Below the pieces are notes generated by a model, which saw only the letters and a list, made by a program, of their open reading frames with translations, was not told where the DNA came from and did no database searches. A stretch of 23,222 nt of DNA, taken from an uncultured Slackia sp. (GTDB taxonomy: Bacteria; Actinomycetota; Coriobacteriia; Coriobacteriales; Eggerthellaceae). The DNA lies in the NCBI GenBank assembly GCA_937895975.1, contig CALBLG010000230.1:1-23222 (forward strand). Direction: 5' to 3'. The first letter of the stretch is position 1, and each line of letters opens with the position of its first letter. Positions 1 to 7,165 of the stretch are shown here, piece by piece. A program made the translations under genes and the position numbers.

Positions 1-1541
1 AGCTTCAGCGCGCCAATTTTCACGCTTGAGGTATAGAACACGCGAACGGGATACGTCTCGTTTACCTCCATGGTGCGGGCGTCTTCATCCACCTTGAAAT
101 TGCGCAGCGGAATTAGCGTTGCGGGAATTTCGACCTTCACCGCATCTCCTACCGCCACATCGTCCGACTTCGTGACGGAAATATTAATGTCGGCAAGGTC
201 GACCTGCGCGCCGTTGAGCGTTGGGGTGCCCTTGAATGTGTAGCTTGTTGTGTTGCCGCTTGTCGACACATCTGGGTCGCGATACACCTGGTCAGCAATC
301 ACAACCGCCTCGAAATCGTCCACTTGCATGTATTCGCCAAGCTTGTCGTCGAACGTAATATAGCCTGATTCGTTCTCGTAACCCTCGGTTACGTTCGTCG
401 GGTAGCCTGCCGCCTCCACGATTTCCTTAGAGATGTCTTCGAAAATCTTCGCGAGCTCGGTAGCATTGGTGGCCGATTTGTAGAAGTCGGAATTGGCCGC
501 CCTATTGCCGAAGCTCCAGGTGTACTGGTCCCAATAATCCCTCGAATACGTCGCATCAGGGTAATTGCTCGACGCCGCCTGCATGAACTTGTTTTCGTTG
601 CTTGCGCCACCAGCGCTCACATCGGCCTTCGGGTTTGCGCCGCTAAAAATGCCAATGTCATACACCAAAGCGCCCGCGTCTTTCATCTCTTTGGCGGTAG
701 CCACGGCAGTGCTCGCAACCCTGGGGTCAAATTCGCTGAACGACGTCGGCGTGCCGTCGGTGAAGAAGATCACGATTTTCTTGGCGCCTTCGCGATTGCT
801 CGATTCAAGTTGCGATTTCGCAAGTTTAAAACCGTTATCGGCACGCGTGGCGCCTGCAGGTTCAATGCTATCAACAGTACCCTTGAACGAATCTTTCGTA
901 TCGTTGGTGCATGCGGCCATCGCCTTCATAACCTGGCTGTAATTGTAAGTGTTTTGCCCGTCGCGATACTTATCGTTGCCGACTCGGTTGCTCTCGTCGC
1001 CCGAGAACTTCACGACGGCAACCCGATGCTGTTTGTTTGCATCGGAAGCGCTCGCGTTCTGTTTCGCGATTTCGTCGATAAAGCCATTCGCGGCAGTCTT
1101 CAGTGCATCGATGCGCTTCGTTGAATCCCCATTTCCCATCGGGTCGGTCATCGAGCCCGACGCATCAAGCACCAGCACGATATCGAGGGGTGTTATCGAA
1201 GTCGACGCGATATTCGATGTAGAAGAAAGCGCCGAAAAAGCTGTGATGAAATCCGAATCGCCCTTAGAGATGCTTGTGCTGCCACTTGCGCCCGAAAGCA
1301 CGATATCGCTCGTCTGTACCGTTTTATCGGTCCAAATTCGTCCAACATTCTCGGTCGTCTTTTCCATAAGCGCCGCCCAGTCGCCCATGGTGGACGCGTC
1401 GGCGATCGTTTCGATGTGCGCGGCCGCGCGAATGTTCGCATTGGCTGCATCGGGCGCATCGTCGGCAAACGCCGAAAGCCCCATAAGGGGCAATAACACG
1501 CATGCGAGCACCGCCGCGCACGCCAATTTCAATCGCTTCAT
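1..1541 (-). CDS. Secreted von Willebrand factor A domain protein (3' end outside window)
   Basis: This reads open from an ATG at 1541-1539 to the left edge, about 513 codons, so only the N-terminal part is visible. An AAGGAGG ribosome site lies 7 nt upstream of the start. Residues 1-28 form a signal peptide (basic MKRLK, a hydrophobic core, then SAFADD). A VWA domain follows at about 118-300. Its MIDAS metal site is intact: DASGS at 126-130, Thr232 in GATRAD, and Asp262 in FTDGTPT. Downstream residues resemble the Ig-like stalk segments of Gram-positive surface adhesins. In that family the metal site binds host or matrix ligands, and the protein is usually wall- or membrane-anchored. The anchor would lie off the left edge, so it cannot be judged. 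No housekeeping neighbour suggests another role. A pilus-tip adhesin is possible but unproven. Confidence 0.85.
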   Translation of the reverse strand, partial: MKRLKLACAAVLACVLLPLMGLSAFADDAPDAANANIRAAAHIETIADASTMGDWAALMEKTTENVGRIWTDKTVQTSDIVLSGASGSTSISKGDSDFITAFSALSSTSNIASTSITPLDIVLVLDASGSMTDPMGNGDSTKRIDALKTAANGFIDEIAKQNASASDANKQHRVAVVKFSGDESNRVGNDKYRDGQNTYNYSQVMKAMAACTNDTKDSFKGTVDSIEPAGATRADNGFKLAKSQLESSNREGAKKIVIFFTDGTPTSFSEFDPRVASTAVATAKEMKDAGALVYDIGIFSGANPKADVSAGGASNENKFMQAASSNYPDATYSRDYWDQYTWSFGNRAANSDFYKSATNATELAKIFEDISKEIVEAAGYPTNVTEGYENESGYITFDDKLGEYMQVDDFEAVVIADQVYRDPDVSTSGNTTSYTFKGTPTLNGAQVDLADINISVTKSDDVAVGDAVKVEIPATLIPLRNFKVDEDARTMEVNETYPVRVFYTSSVKIGALK

Positions 1542-1746
1542 GGCGTGGCCTCCTTCGCTACCGCAGTGTTGCGCTGAAACTCTGAATGCATTGAAGTTCT
1601 CACGACGCGCCCCCTCTCACTCGGGTTTCCCTCATTATTCGGCCAGCTCGGCATATGCGGAAGTGCCATCTCAAGACAAAAATGGCCAAAATCGCACACG
1701 CGATCTATCGATTATTTTGTTGGGCAACCCCCATCAATAAAAGGTG

Positions 1747-1788
1747 CGTATATACGAAAAGAGGGGGTTCGCATATACGAACCCCCTC
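1747..1788. promoter_or_regulatory. Palindrome pair: CGTATATACG site plus 11-bp hairpin
   Basis: A perfect 11-bp stem (1761-1771 with 1778-1788, arm GAGGGGGTTCG) closes on the loop CATATA. On the minus strand it is followed by TTTTCG, so it has the form of an intrinsic terminator or attenuator in the leader region of the VWA gene. Its apex, TTCGCATATACGAA (1768-1781), resembles a separate palindrome CGTATATACG at 1747-1756. The two centres are 23 bp apart, about two helical turns, which fits a tandem operator equally well. The minus strand has no upstream gene that needs terminating here. Confidence 0.55.
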
Positions 1789-1804
1789 GCATGAAGTGGC
1801 GTTT

Positions 1805-1837
1805 AACGTGTTAAATGCTCGCGGCATTTAACACGTT
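1805..1837. repeat. Perfect 14-bp inverted repeat, 5-nt loop
   Basis: The arm AACGTGTTAAATGC (1805-1818) is perfectly complementary to 1824-1837, with loop TCGCG. Neither side has a T-run, so it is more likely a protein-binding palindrome than a terminator. A matching half-site GCATTTAAC recurs at 1932-1940, closer to the PARG-like gene. Confidence 0.65.
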
Positions 1838-1999
1838 TCATAAAAAGCAGGAACTACTCGATTTGCTCGAAGGGGTAAAGGCGAGCGAAATTCGCGAATT
1901 GTAAACCGCTGAGCCTATTGAGCGCTCGATAGCATTTAACGGCCGCCAAGAATGTGGCGTCCGCAATCGTTGCAATTGTGCGACGTTGGCGGCGCTTCG

Positions 2000-2028
2000 T
2001 TGTTGCACTTGGCGGCTTCCACTAAAAT
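2000..2028 (+). promoter_or_regulatory. Candidate promoter of the PARG-like gene
   Basis: TTGTTG (2000-2005) and TAAAAT (2023-2028) are separated by 17 bp. The -10 matches consensus at 5 of 6 positions and the -35 at 3 of 6. Transcription would begin around 2034-2036, leaving a leader of about 33 nt that includes the AAGGGAGGA ribosome site before the ATG at 2068. Confidence 0.45.
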
Positions 2029-2067
2029 CAACGCCAGATGCGAAAATTCCGACCAAGGGAGGAAACC

Positions 2068-2922
2068 ATGCCCACTCGCGACCAGCGACGCGCGGAAGCC
2101 GCCAAGCACCTCGCTCTTATGAAGGGTGCGTTCGCCAAGGAAACGAAAGCCACCATCGACGCGGCCGTCATTTACAAAGACGGCGACGCGTTGACGCTCG
2201 AATTGCCCGAGCCCGCAGCCGACGCAACCGAAACTCAGGTGACCACCGATTTCACCATTACCGCGCTGCATCGCGCCGAGGGCAAAACCGCCATCGTCGA
2301 CCCCGTTTCGTACACACGCCCCGGCGGCGCCTACGAAGACGGCTCGTTCGGCCCCGAGCAAATTCTGTGTTCTGAAAGCAACCTGTACCCCGTGCTGCGC
2401 GGCATGAAAGCCACCTATCATGACCAGAATCGCAGCTACATGTGCGGCATGCTGCTCACGAGCCGCGCGATGTATTTGCCCGATGTCGCATTCATTCGCG
2501 AGGGCGAGATTCGCACCGCGAACGTCATCGCCGTGCCCGAGCCCAACCGCGAGCGCGCGCTTGAAAACCACCGCTCCGAGCGCGAATGCCTCGACTGCCT
2601 CGACGACCGCATTCAAACCATACTGAACATCGCCGCCGCAAACGGCATCGAAACGCTTATAACCAACGCCTACGCATGCGGCCGCCAGGGCTTTGCTCCC
2701 GCGCAGGTCATCGAGCTGTTCCAAAAATGGATTGCCGCACACCCCGGCGCCATCAAGACCATCGTGTTCGCCGTGCCGCGCGCGATTTTCGACGCGTTCG
2801 ACGAGGCGTTCGGCCAGCCCACCCCCGTCGAGGAGGCCCCCGTTGAAGCCGTACCAAGCGAAGAGGAGGACGAATTCGACTTCCGTTCCATCGACCTTCC
2901 CGAAGGCGTTACCATTCGCTAG
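2068..2922 (+). CDS. TIGR02452 family PARG/macrodomain-like protein
   Basis: This 284-residue protein starts at 2068, where AAGGGAGGA lies at a proper distance. An upstream in-frame ATG at 2038 has no such site. Its pattern matches the microbial poly(ADP-ribose) glycohydrolase family: an N-terminal helical cap (RRAEAAKHLALMKGAFAKET), the ribose-binding loop RPGGAYEDG at 84-92, then CSESNLYPVL at 101-110, and a macrodomain-like C half (TLITNAYACGRQGF, 197-209; TIVFAVP, 231-237). The family's catalytic Gln-Glu-Glu is Pro-Glu-Gln here (97-99) by motif alignment, so the second acidic residue is missing. The last ~30 residues are an acidic tail. It could hydrolyse or bind ADP-ribose, or be a catalytically dead reader. 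The family assignment is firm; the activity is uncertain. Confidence 0.82.
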   Translation: MPTRDQRRAEAAKHLALMKGAFAKETKATIDAAVIYKDGDALTLELPEPAADATETQVTTDFTITALHRAEGKTAIVDPVSYTRPGGAYEDGSFGPEQILCSESNLYPVLRGMKATYHDQNRSYMCGMLLTSRAMYLPDVAFIREGEIRTANVIAVPEPNRERALENHRSERECLDCLDDRIQTILNIAAANGIETLITNAYACGRQGFAPAQVIELFQKWIAAHPGAIKTIVFAVPRAIFDAFDEAFGQPTPVEEAPVEAVPSEEEDEFDFRSIDLPEGVTIR

Positions 2923-2935
2923 ATTGCCGCGCATC

Positions 2936-2966
2936 GGGCCCGGCGATGCGCGGTATCGCCGGGCCC
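2936..2966 (+). terminator. Hairpin after PARG-like gene, no U-tract
   Basis: A perfect 12-bp stem (GGGCCCGGCGAT at 2936-2947 with 2955-2966) closes on a 7-nt loop, 13 nt after the stop codon. No T-run follows on either strand. The position suggests a transcript end or 3' stabiliser, though an intrinsic terminator would normally carry a U-tract. Confidence 0.5.
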
Positions 2967-2967
2967 C

Positions 2968-3161
2968 TGCAAGAAAAAATGCCGCTACTGGCAAAAATTC
3001 CGAGGTTTGCAGCTCCATTCTGAACGCTCGAAGCTTTTCACAAGGCAAAACACCAGGTCAGATAATCTCGGTACCGAGCGCATCGCTTTTCGATAATCAA
3101 AATCCTCAAGAAACAGCTGCAAACCTCGGAATTTTTGCCAACGCACGCCTTTTTTCTTGCA
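2968..3161. repeat. Palindromic intergenic repeat, copy 1 (194 bp)
   Basis: Both ends carry 47-nt inverted arms (2968-3014 and 3115-3161). They match at 40 of 47 positions, with 26 consecutive perfect pairs in the inner part (2989-3014 with 3115-3140, arm beginning TGGCAAAAATTCCGAGG). The outer part is TGCAAGAAAAAA. Between the arms lies about 100 bp with no reading frame, including the word CCAGGTCA at inner-element position 65-72. A second copy in opposite orientation is at 4169-4360. The form is that of a MITE or an extended structured repeat. No transposase is present. Confidence 0.8.
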
Positions 3162-3175
3162 ACGCGCAAAGCAGC

Positions 3176-4153
3176 TTAAATCGAATCTAAAACGCGCAAT
3201 CCAATTTTGCCATTGCGCACGCCCGATGTCGCATATACCGTACCGTCGCTTGCAAGCAGCACAGCGTCAACGCCGGGCAGCGACTCGACGAAATCCAGTG
3301 CCCGGTCAATTCCCATAATCACCAGCGCTGTGGTATAGCCGTCGCCGTCGATCGAAGCATCGGAAATCACCGTTGCCGAAAGCACGTCGGTTTGTGCCGG
3401 CGATCCCGTCGCAGGGTCGAGGATATGGTGGAAGAAACGCCCATCGCGCATGAAGCAGCGCTCGTATACGCCGCTGGTCACCACCGATTTATCGCGCACG
3501 GAAACCACGGCGAATGATTCTTCGGGCGCGCACTCCCAAGCGGGAACCGGCTTTCGAAGGCCAACCTGCCACGGTTTGCCTTCTTGTTTTTCACCCAGAC
3601 ACACCACATTGCCGCCCAAGTTCACGATGCCGCGCGTCGCGCCTCGCTCGCGCAAAAGCCGCACGATGCCGTCGGCGATGAAGCCTTTCGCTATGCCGCC
3701 CAAATCGACCCATGCATCGGAATCCGTTATGCGCGCAAAGCACGCGTCACCAGCCGATTCCCCATCGTGCACCTCGACCACTCGCCAATTCACATGGGCG
3801 CGCGCGGCCGCAAGCGCGGCAGGCTGCGGCACCACGCCACGATGGAAATCCCACAGCGAGCATACGCCGCCCATGGTTATGTCGAACAACCCGCCCGTGC
3901 GCTCGCAGTAGCCGAGCGCCGCACGCAAAAGCTGCGCCAATTCGGCGCCGACGCGCGCCCACTCGCCGCGTGCATGATTGAGCGCATACAGCTGACTCGC
4001 CGGGTTGAATCGGTTGAACAGCTGCTCGTATTTCGCGCACAAAGCTTCAACCGCATTCAGCGCGGCATCGTCGACATCGGCCGAAACCGAGTTTACGGTA
4101 TTGAAATGCAGAAACGTGCACGTCTTCATTTCAGGCTCAAACATTCTCGCCAT
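3176..4153 (-). CDS. apbE: FAD:protein FMN transferase (ApbE family)
   Basis: ApbE enzymes move FMN from FAD onto a Thr or Ser of target flavoproteins such as NqrC, RnfG or fumarate-reductase-like proteins, using Mg2+. This 325-residue protein has the family signatures in order: NRFNPASQLYALN (47-59), GGLFDITMG (87-95), DLGGIAKGFIAD (150-161), NLGGNV (178-183), TSGVYERCF (226-234), HHILDPATGSP (242-252), and a C-terminal DGYTTALVIMG with the expected metal-binding Asp271. No signal peptide or lipobox is seen, unlike many ApbE proteins, so a cytoplasmic location is inferred. GAAGG lies 9 nt before the ATG. The gene is bracketed by inverted repeat copies whose edges fall 14 nt after its stop and 15 nt before its start. 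Its target flavoprotein is not in the window. Confidence 0.92.
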   Translation of the reverse strand: MARMFEPEMKTCTFLHFNTVNSVSADVDDAALNAVEALCAKYEQLFNRFNPASQLYALNHARGEWARVGAELAQLLRAALGYCERTGGLFDITMGGVCSLWDFHRGVVPQPAALAAARAHVNWRVVEVHDGESAGDACFARITDSDAWVDLGGIAKGFIADGIVRLLRERGATRGIVNLGGNVVCLGEKQEGKPWQVGLRKPVPAWECAPEESFAVVSVRDKSVVTSGVYERCFMRDGRFFHHILDPATGSPAQTDVLSATVISDASIDGDGYTTALVIMGIDRALDFVESLPGVDAVLLASDGTVYATSGVRNGKIGLRVLDSI

Positions 4154-4168
4154 AGCTTCGCGCCTTCA

Positions 4169-4360
4169 CAAGAAAATCCCGTTCCCTATGGCAGAAAATC
4201 CGAGGTGTGCAGCATTTTTCGCGCCACGCGTTGCATTGTTCCGCATCCATCCTACTCGCATAAGAATTTGACCTGGGATTATGTACCTTCACACAGGAAA
4301 TCAATCCAGCACGATGCTGCAAACCTCGAATTTTCTGCCAACCAAGAAGCAATTTTCTTG
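4169..4360. repeat. Palindromic intergenic repeat, copy 2 (192 bp)
   Basis: Inverted arms at 4169-4215 and 4314-4360 follow the same two-box plan as copy 1: an outer CAAGAAAA box and an inner TGGCAGAAAAT..CGAGG box. The inner 27 nt (4189-4215 with 4314-4340) pair with two mismatches. The inner element is 152 bp, exactly as in copy 1. When reverse-complemented, it carries CCAGGTCA at the same internal position 65-72. AGAAAATCC recurs 22 bp apart inside the left arm (4171-4179 and 4193-4201). It fills the gap between the thioesterase gene and apbE, so the apbE promoter must lie inside or upstream of it. Confidence 0.8.
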
Positions 4361-4413
4361 CGCGGGCTTCACTTCAAATCAAGCGCCGTCGCCCGCACGG
4401 AAGTTCGCGAGTC

Positions 4414-4830
4414 TCAATCTTCCAACGGCCCCATCAGGAACATGTTGTGCGTTGACTGAAACAGCAACTTGCCCGTAGCCGCCTCGCGCGTGGTTACGCG
4501 AATCACCGCGGTAGAGCGACCCTTGTGCAAAGGCTCGGTGGTCACATCAACTTTGCAGCACGGCACCGCTTTGAAGAAGTTAATGCTCGCGGAGTTGCAC
4601 ACGTTGTTCACGCCGAACGAGTACGTGGCGAACCCACAGCCAATTTCGCCAATAAAGTAGCCCGTACCGCCATGGATGCCGCCCCGATAATTGCCCAAGC
4701 TTTTCGGAATGTCCATCGTGAAGTGCACATAGCCCGGCTCGGTCACCTCGAGAATCTCGATGTTGTCGCGAAATTCGGGCGCCTCGGGCACGTTGCACCA
4801 CATTTTCTCAACCAGTTTTTCGTCAACCAT
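4414..4830 (-). CDS. PaaI-family hotdog thioesterase
   Basis: This is a 138-residue single-domain protein of typical length for PaaI-like acyl-CoA thioesterases, which hydrolyse acyl- or aryl-CoA thioesters in the cytoplasm. The family core is present: NYRGGIHGGTGYFIGEIGCG at about 47-66, where the His-Gly-Gly turn and the acidic residue on the following central helix form the active site. The C-terminal strands include STAVIRVTTREAATGKLLFQST. AAAGGA sits 7 nt upstream of the ATG. The gene is followed by repeat copy 2, and upstream is the RlmK-like gene (37 nt gap), so they may share a transcript. The acyl substrate cannot be read from sequence. Confidence 0.85.
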   Translation of the reverse strand: MVDEKLVEKMWCNVPEAPEFRDNIEILEVTEPGYVHFTMDIPKSLGNYRGGIHGGTGYFIGEIGCGFATYSFGVNNVCNSASINFFKAVPCCKVDVTTEPLHKGRSTAVIRVTTREAATGKLLFQSTHNMFLMGPLED

Positions 4831-4867
4831 GGCTTTCCTTTCTAAATGCTGGGTTGTGATGGGTCAC

Positions 4868-6097
4868 TTATGCCTTCCGCACCAAATAGCAGCAGTGGAT
4901 TTTCGGATTGCGTTCGAAATCGTATGGAATGGTTTGCGGCGTGATGTCTTCAATCGCCACCCCTGCCGCCGCGAGCGCTTCCACATCGGGCTTGAAGTTG
5001 CGCAAGTTGCAGCTGAACACGGCCACGCCATCGCGCTCGAGCAGGCGCACCACATTCGCAAGCAGCTTCACGTGATCGCGCTGCACGCTCCACGTGTTTT
5101 TGCCCATGGCCTTCGAATTCGAGAACGTGGGCGGGTCCACGAAAATCAAATCAAACCGACGCCACCCGCGCGCCTCGCGCTCGATCCACTGCAGCACGTC
5201 GGCGCGCACGAAGCCGTGCTCGGGCCCGTCGCAGCCGTTCAGCTCCATGTTGCGATGCGCCCACGACAAATACGTTTGCGACAAATCTACCGTCAGCGTC
5301 GATTTCGCGCCGCCAACCGCGGCATGCACCGTGCACGTGCCGGTATAAGAGAACAGGTTCAAGAACTTCTTGCCCTCGGCCATGCCGCCCACCATCTCGC
5401 GCGTCACGCGGTGGTCGAGGAAGATGCCCGTGTCCAAATACGAGCCCAAATCGCACTCGAACACGTTGCCCGCCTCTTGCGTATACAGCAGATGGCCCTC
5501 TTTTTGCTGGTCGGTGTATTGCCCGCCGCCCTTTTCGCGGCGCCGCGTCTTCAAAAACACGCGCTCGCGCGGAATGCCGAACGTGGCCGACGCGATTTCC
5601 ACTGCATCTTCCAAGCGCGCGGCGGCCTTGGCCGCATCAATCGATTTCGGCGCCTGGTACTCGGCAATCACCAGGCAACTTTCGCCTTCGCTCTTCCACA
5701 CGCCATCGTAGCGATCGATAGCAACGGCGAAGTCGGGCAGGTCGGCATCGTAGACGCGATAACACGAAATATCGTTGTCGCGAGCCCACTTTCGACGGTC
5801 TTTCGCCACCTTGCGCAGGCGCGCCGCAAACTGATCGGCACCCTTGTCGCGACATAGAATCTCGGCCTTGCGACCGCCGTCGATGTCGCCCACCTTCAAC
5901 GGAAATTGAGGGGGCAGCGGCTCAAACGCGGGCTCGTCGCGCACAACCTCCCTATCGCCGCGCGCGCCTTCGCCGCGCCGCGTACCATCAAACCGCTTAT
6001 TGCGAGCAGAGCGCACGGGCCAACCGCCATGCGCGCCGTGACTGCCACGAAAGTCTCGGCCACCATGCCCTTCACGAAATTGCTCATCGCGAGCCAT
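4868..6097 (-). CDS. RlmK-like class I SAM-dependent 23S rRNA methyltransferase
   Basis: This 409-residue protein aligns, from about residue 85 on, with the C-terminal RlmK half of E. coli RlmKL, which makes m7G2069 in 23S rRNA. Matching features are KWARDNDISCYRVYDADLP (103-121), YLDTGIFLDHR (220-230), the SAM-binding NLFSYTGTCTVHAA (247-260), the catalytic-type VDPPTFSNS (320-328), and a C-terminal NPKIHCCYLVRK. It lacks the THUMP/RlmL half. The first ~60 residues are Gly-, Arg- and Asp-rich and look disordered. They may bind RNA, or the true start may be further in. The ATG follows the Nudix stop codon directly with no spacer and no clear ribosome site, so translational coupling is likely. 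The RlmK family call is firm; the exact target base is inferred. Confidence 0.85.
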   Translation of the reverse strand: MARDEQFREGHGGRDFRGSHGAHGGWPVRSARNKRFDGTRRGEGARGDREVVRDEPAFEPLPPQFPLKVGDIDGGRKAEILCRDKGADQFAARLRKVAKDRRKWARDNDISCYRVYDADLPDFAVAIDRYDGVWKSEGESCLVIAEYQAPKSIDAAKAAARLEDAVEIASATFGIPRERVFLKTRRREKGGGQYTDQQKEGHLLYTQEAGNVFECDLGSYLDTGIFLDHRVTREMVGGMAEGKKFLNLFSYTGTCTVHAAVGGAKSTLTVDLSQTYLSWAHRNMELNGCDGPEHGFVRADVLQWIEREARGWRRFDLIFVDPPTFSNSKAMGKNTWSVQRDHVKLLANVVRLLERDGVAVFSCNLRNFKPDVEALAAAGVAIEDITPQTIPYDFERNPKIHCCYLVRKA

Positions 6098-6775
6098 TTA
6101 TGCACCCGCTTTCATGCCGAATTCGAACGGCGGCTCTGCCACCATTTCCAACACCAGCTGGCAGCGAATGGAAAGCGGGTCGCGATTGTCGCGCAAAAAC
6201 GCCGGCACATCGGCGCGCGGCAGCAAGAACGTCTCGATGTATTCAGTCGATTCGCTGCGCGGCTCAGCCACACGCTCGACCTCGGCAAACACCATGGCAA
6301 TGCTCTCGTCGCCCATCCCGAGCGACGAAAATCCCGGCTGCACGCACGCACGCGCCCGCACGGGAGAGCCCGATGCATCGCGCACGAAATCAAAGCCCGT
6401 TTCTTCGCGCAGCTCGCGGGCCGCGCATTCGACGATATCTTCTCCGCGCTCGCGCAAACCGGCCGGAAACGCCACGCACATACGATTCATCGGAAAACGA
6501 AACTCGTGAATAAGTAGGAACTCGTCGTTATGAGTATGCCCCACGATGCATACGGCGTCCACCTGCGGCGCAACCGTGCCCAGCGTTTCTATCTCTCTGC
6601 GATATTCATTGAGTTCCTTACGCGACACCACATCGTATTTCAGCTCGCGCCCATCGGATAGACGATACGTCAGGATGTATTTCTTAATCCAACCGCCGCT
6701 TATCTGCTCGATGTCGAGCAGTTCGGGCAAACCGGCAGCCTCGTCGAAACTGGTTGCGCACACGTCCTCTTCCAT
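6098..6775 (-). CDS. Nudix hydrolase, probable ADP-ribose pyrophosphatase type
   Basis: This is a 225-residue protein with a complete Nudix box at residues 106-128: Gly106, Glu112, then RELREETGF, matching G-x5-E-x7-REUxEExGU exactly. That motif binds Mg2+ and cleaves nucleoside diphosphates linked to another group. A proline-rich EFRFPMNRMCVAFPAGL before the box resembles ADP-ribose pyrophosphatases (NudF-like). The N-terminal ~70 residues form a small beta domain, as is common in that group. AAGGAG precedes the ATG by 6 nt. The stop directly abuts the RlmK-like start. The substrate is inferred only from family resemblance. The PARG-like gene some 3 kb away would yield or bind ADP-ribose, but nothing shows a functional link. 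Confidence 0.87.
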   Translation of the reverse strand: MEEDVCATSFDEAAGLPELLDIEQISGGWIKKYILTYRLSDGRELKYDVVSRKELNEYRREIETLGTVAPQVDAVCIVGHTHNDEFLLIHEFRFPMNRMCVAFPAGLRERGEDIVECAARELREETGFDFVRDASGSPVRARACVQPGFSSLGMGDESIAMVFAEVERVAEPRSESTEYIETFLLPRADVPAFLRDNRDPLSIRCQLVLEMVAEPPFEFGMKAGA

Positions 6776-6886
6776 GGTCGCTCCTTCGTCGCGCGGCCTG
6801 GCTCACGCCAAAACCGCAGGGCACTTATCTCTTTCAACATTGTAGCCCGACGAAACGGCGCGAGCATTGCGACAGCCATTCGCCAA

Positions 6887-7045
6887 TCAAAGTTCAACGA
6901 GTTCGCGGCGTATGCGATGCGCGCGTTCAGCGCCATTCGCGCACGTGCCCAAATCGCGGTCGAATTCAAGCGCCAGCAGCTGAAGCGCGCCAACACACGC
7001 CACAAGCACGGCAACCAATGCAACAAGCAAGATCACAAGCTCCAT
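6887..7045 (-). CDS. Small single-pass membrane peptide (52 aa), hypothetical
   Basis: From the ATG at 7045-7043, preceded by AGAGGGG, a 52-residue peptide reads: one hydrophobic helix (residues 2-26, rich in Leu, Val and Ala), then a charged tail with Arg and Glu. The frame stays open further upstream, but those codons lack a good start. It lies 111 nt upstream of the Nudix gene on the same strand. I do not recognise a family. It could be a real small membrane protein or a chance frame. Confidence 0.4.
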   Translation of the reverse strand: MELVILLVALVAVLVACVGALQLLALEFDRDLGTCANGAERAHRIRRELVEL

Positions 7046-7165
7046 GACAGCCCCTCTCGTCGAAAGAAAAGCACCGCCGCTTTTACTATACATGATGCGC
7101 CACCAACGTAAATTCCCCGCAAAGCGCAGGTCAACTGCCGACGAATACCGGCGCTCCGCACCACC

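Larger units (their letters stand above)
1542..2067. other. 526-bp intergenic region between divergent genes
   Basis: This stretch separates the minus-strand VWA gene from the plus-strand PARG-like gene. It has no convincing coding frame. It holds the VWA ribosome site, two strong inverted repeats (1761-1788 and 1805-1837), a free CGTATATACG palindrome at 1747-1756, a third GCATTTAAC half-site at 1932-1940, and a candidate plus-strand promoter at 2000-2028. The density of palindromes suggests regulated divergent transcription. Confidence 0.6.

Noticed and set aside
1672..1735. Possible fourth copy of the palindromic repeat
   Set aside because: AAGACAAAAATGGCCAAAATC resembles an arm, but the opposite arm is poorly matched and spacing does not fit.
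1936..3048. 370-codon minus-strand open frame
   Set aside because: It lies antisense to the PARG-like gene, has a low-complexity composition and runs into the repeat; it has no ribosome site.
4760..5857. 365-codon plus-strand open frame
   Set aside because: Antisense to the RlmK-like gene, no ribosome site and biased composition.
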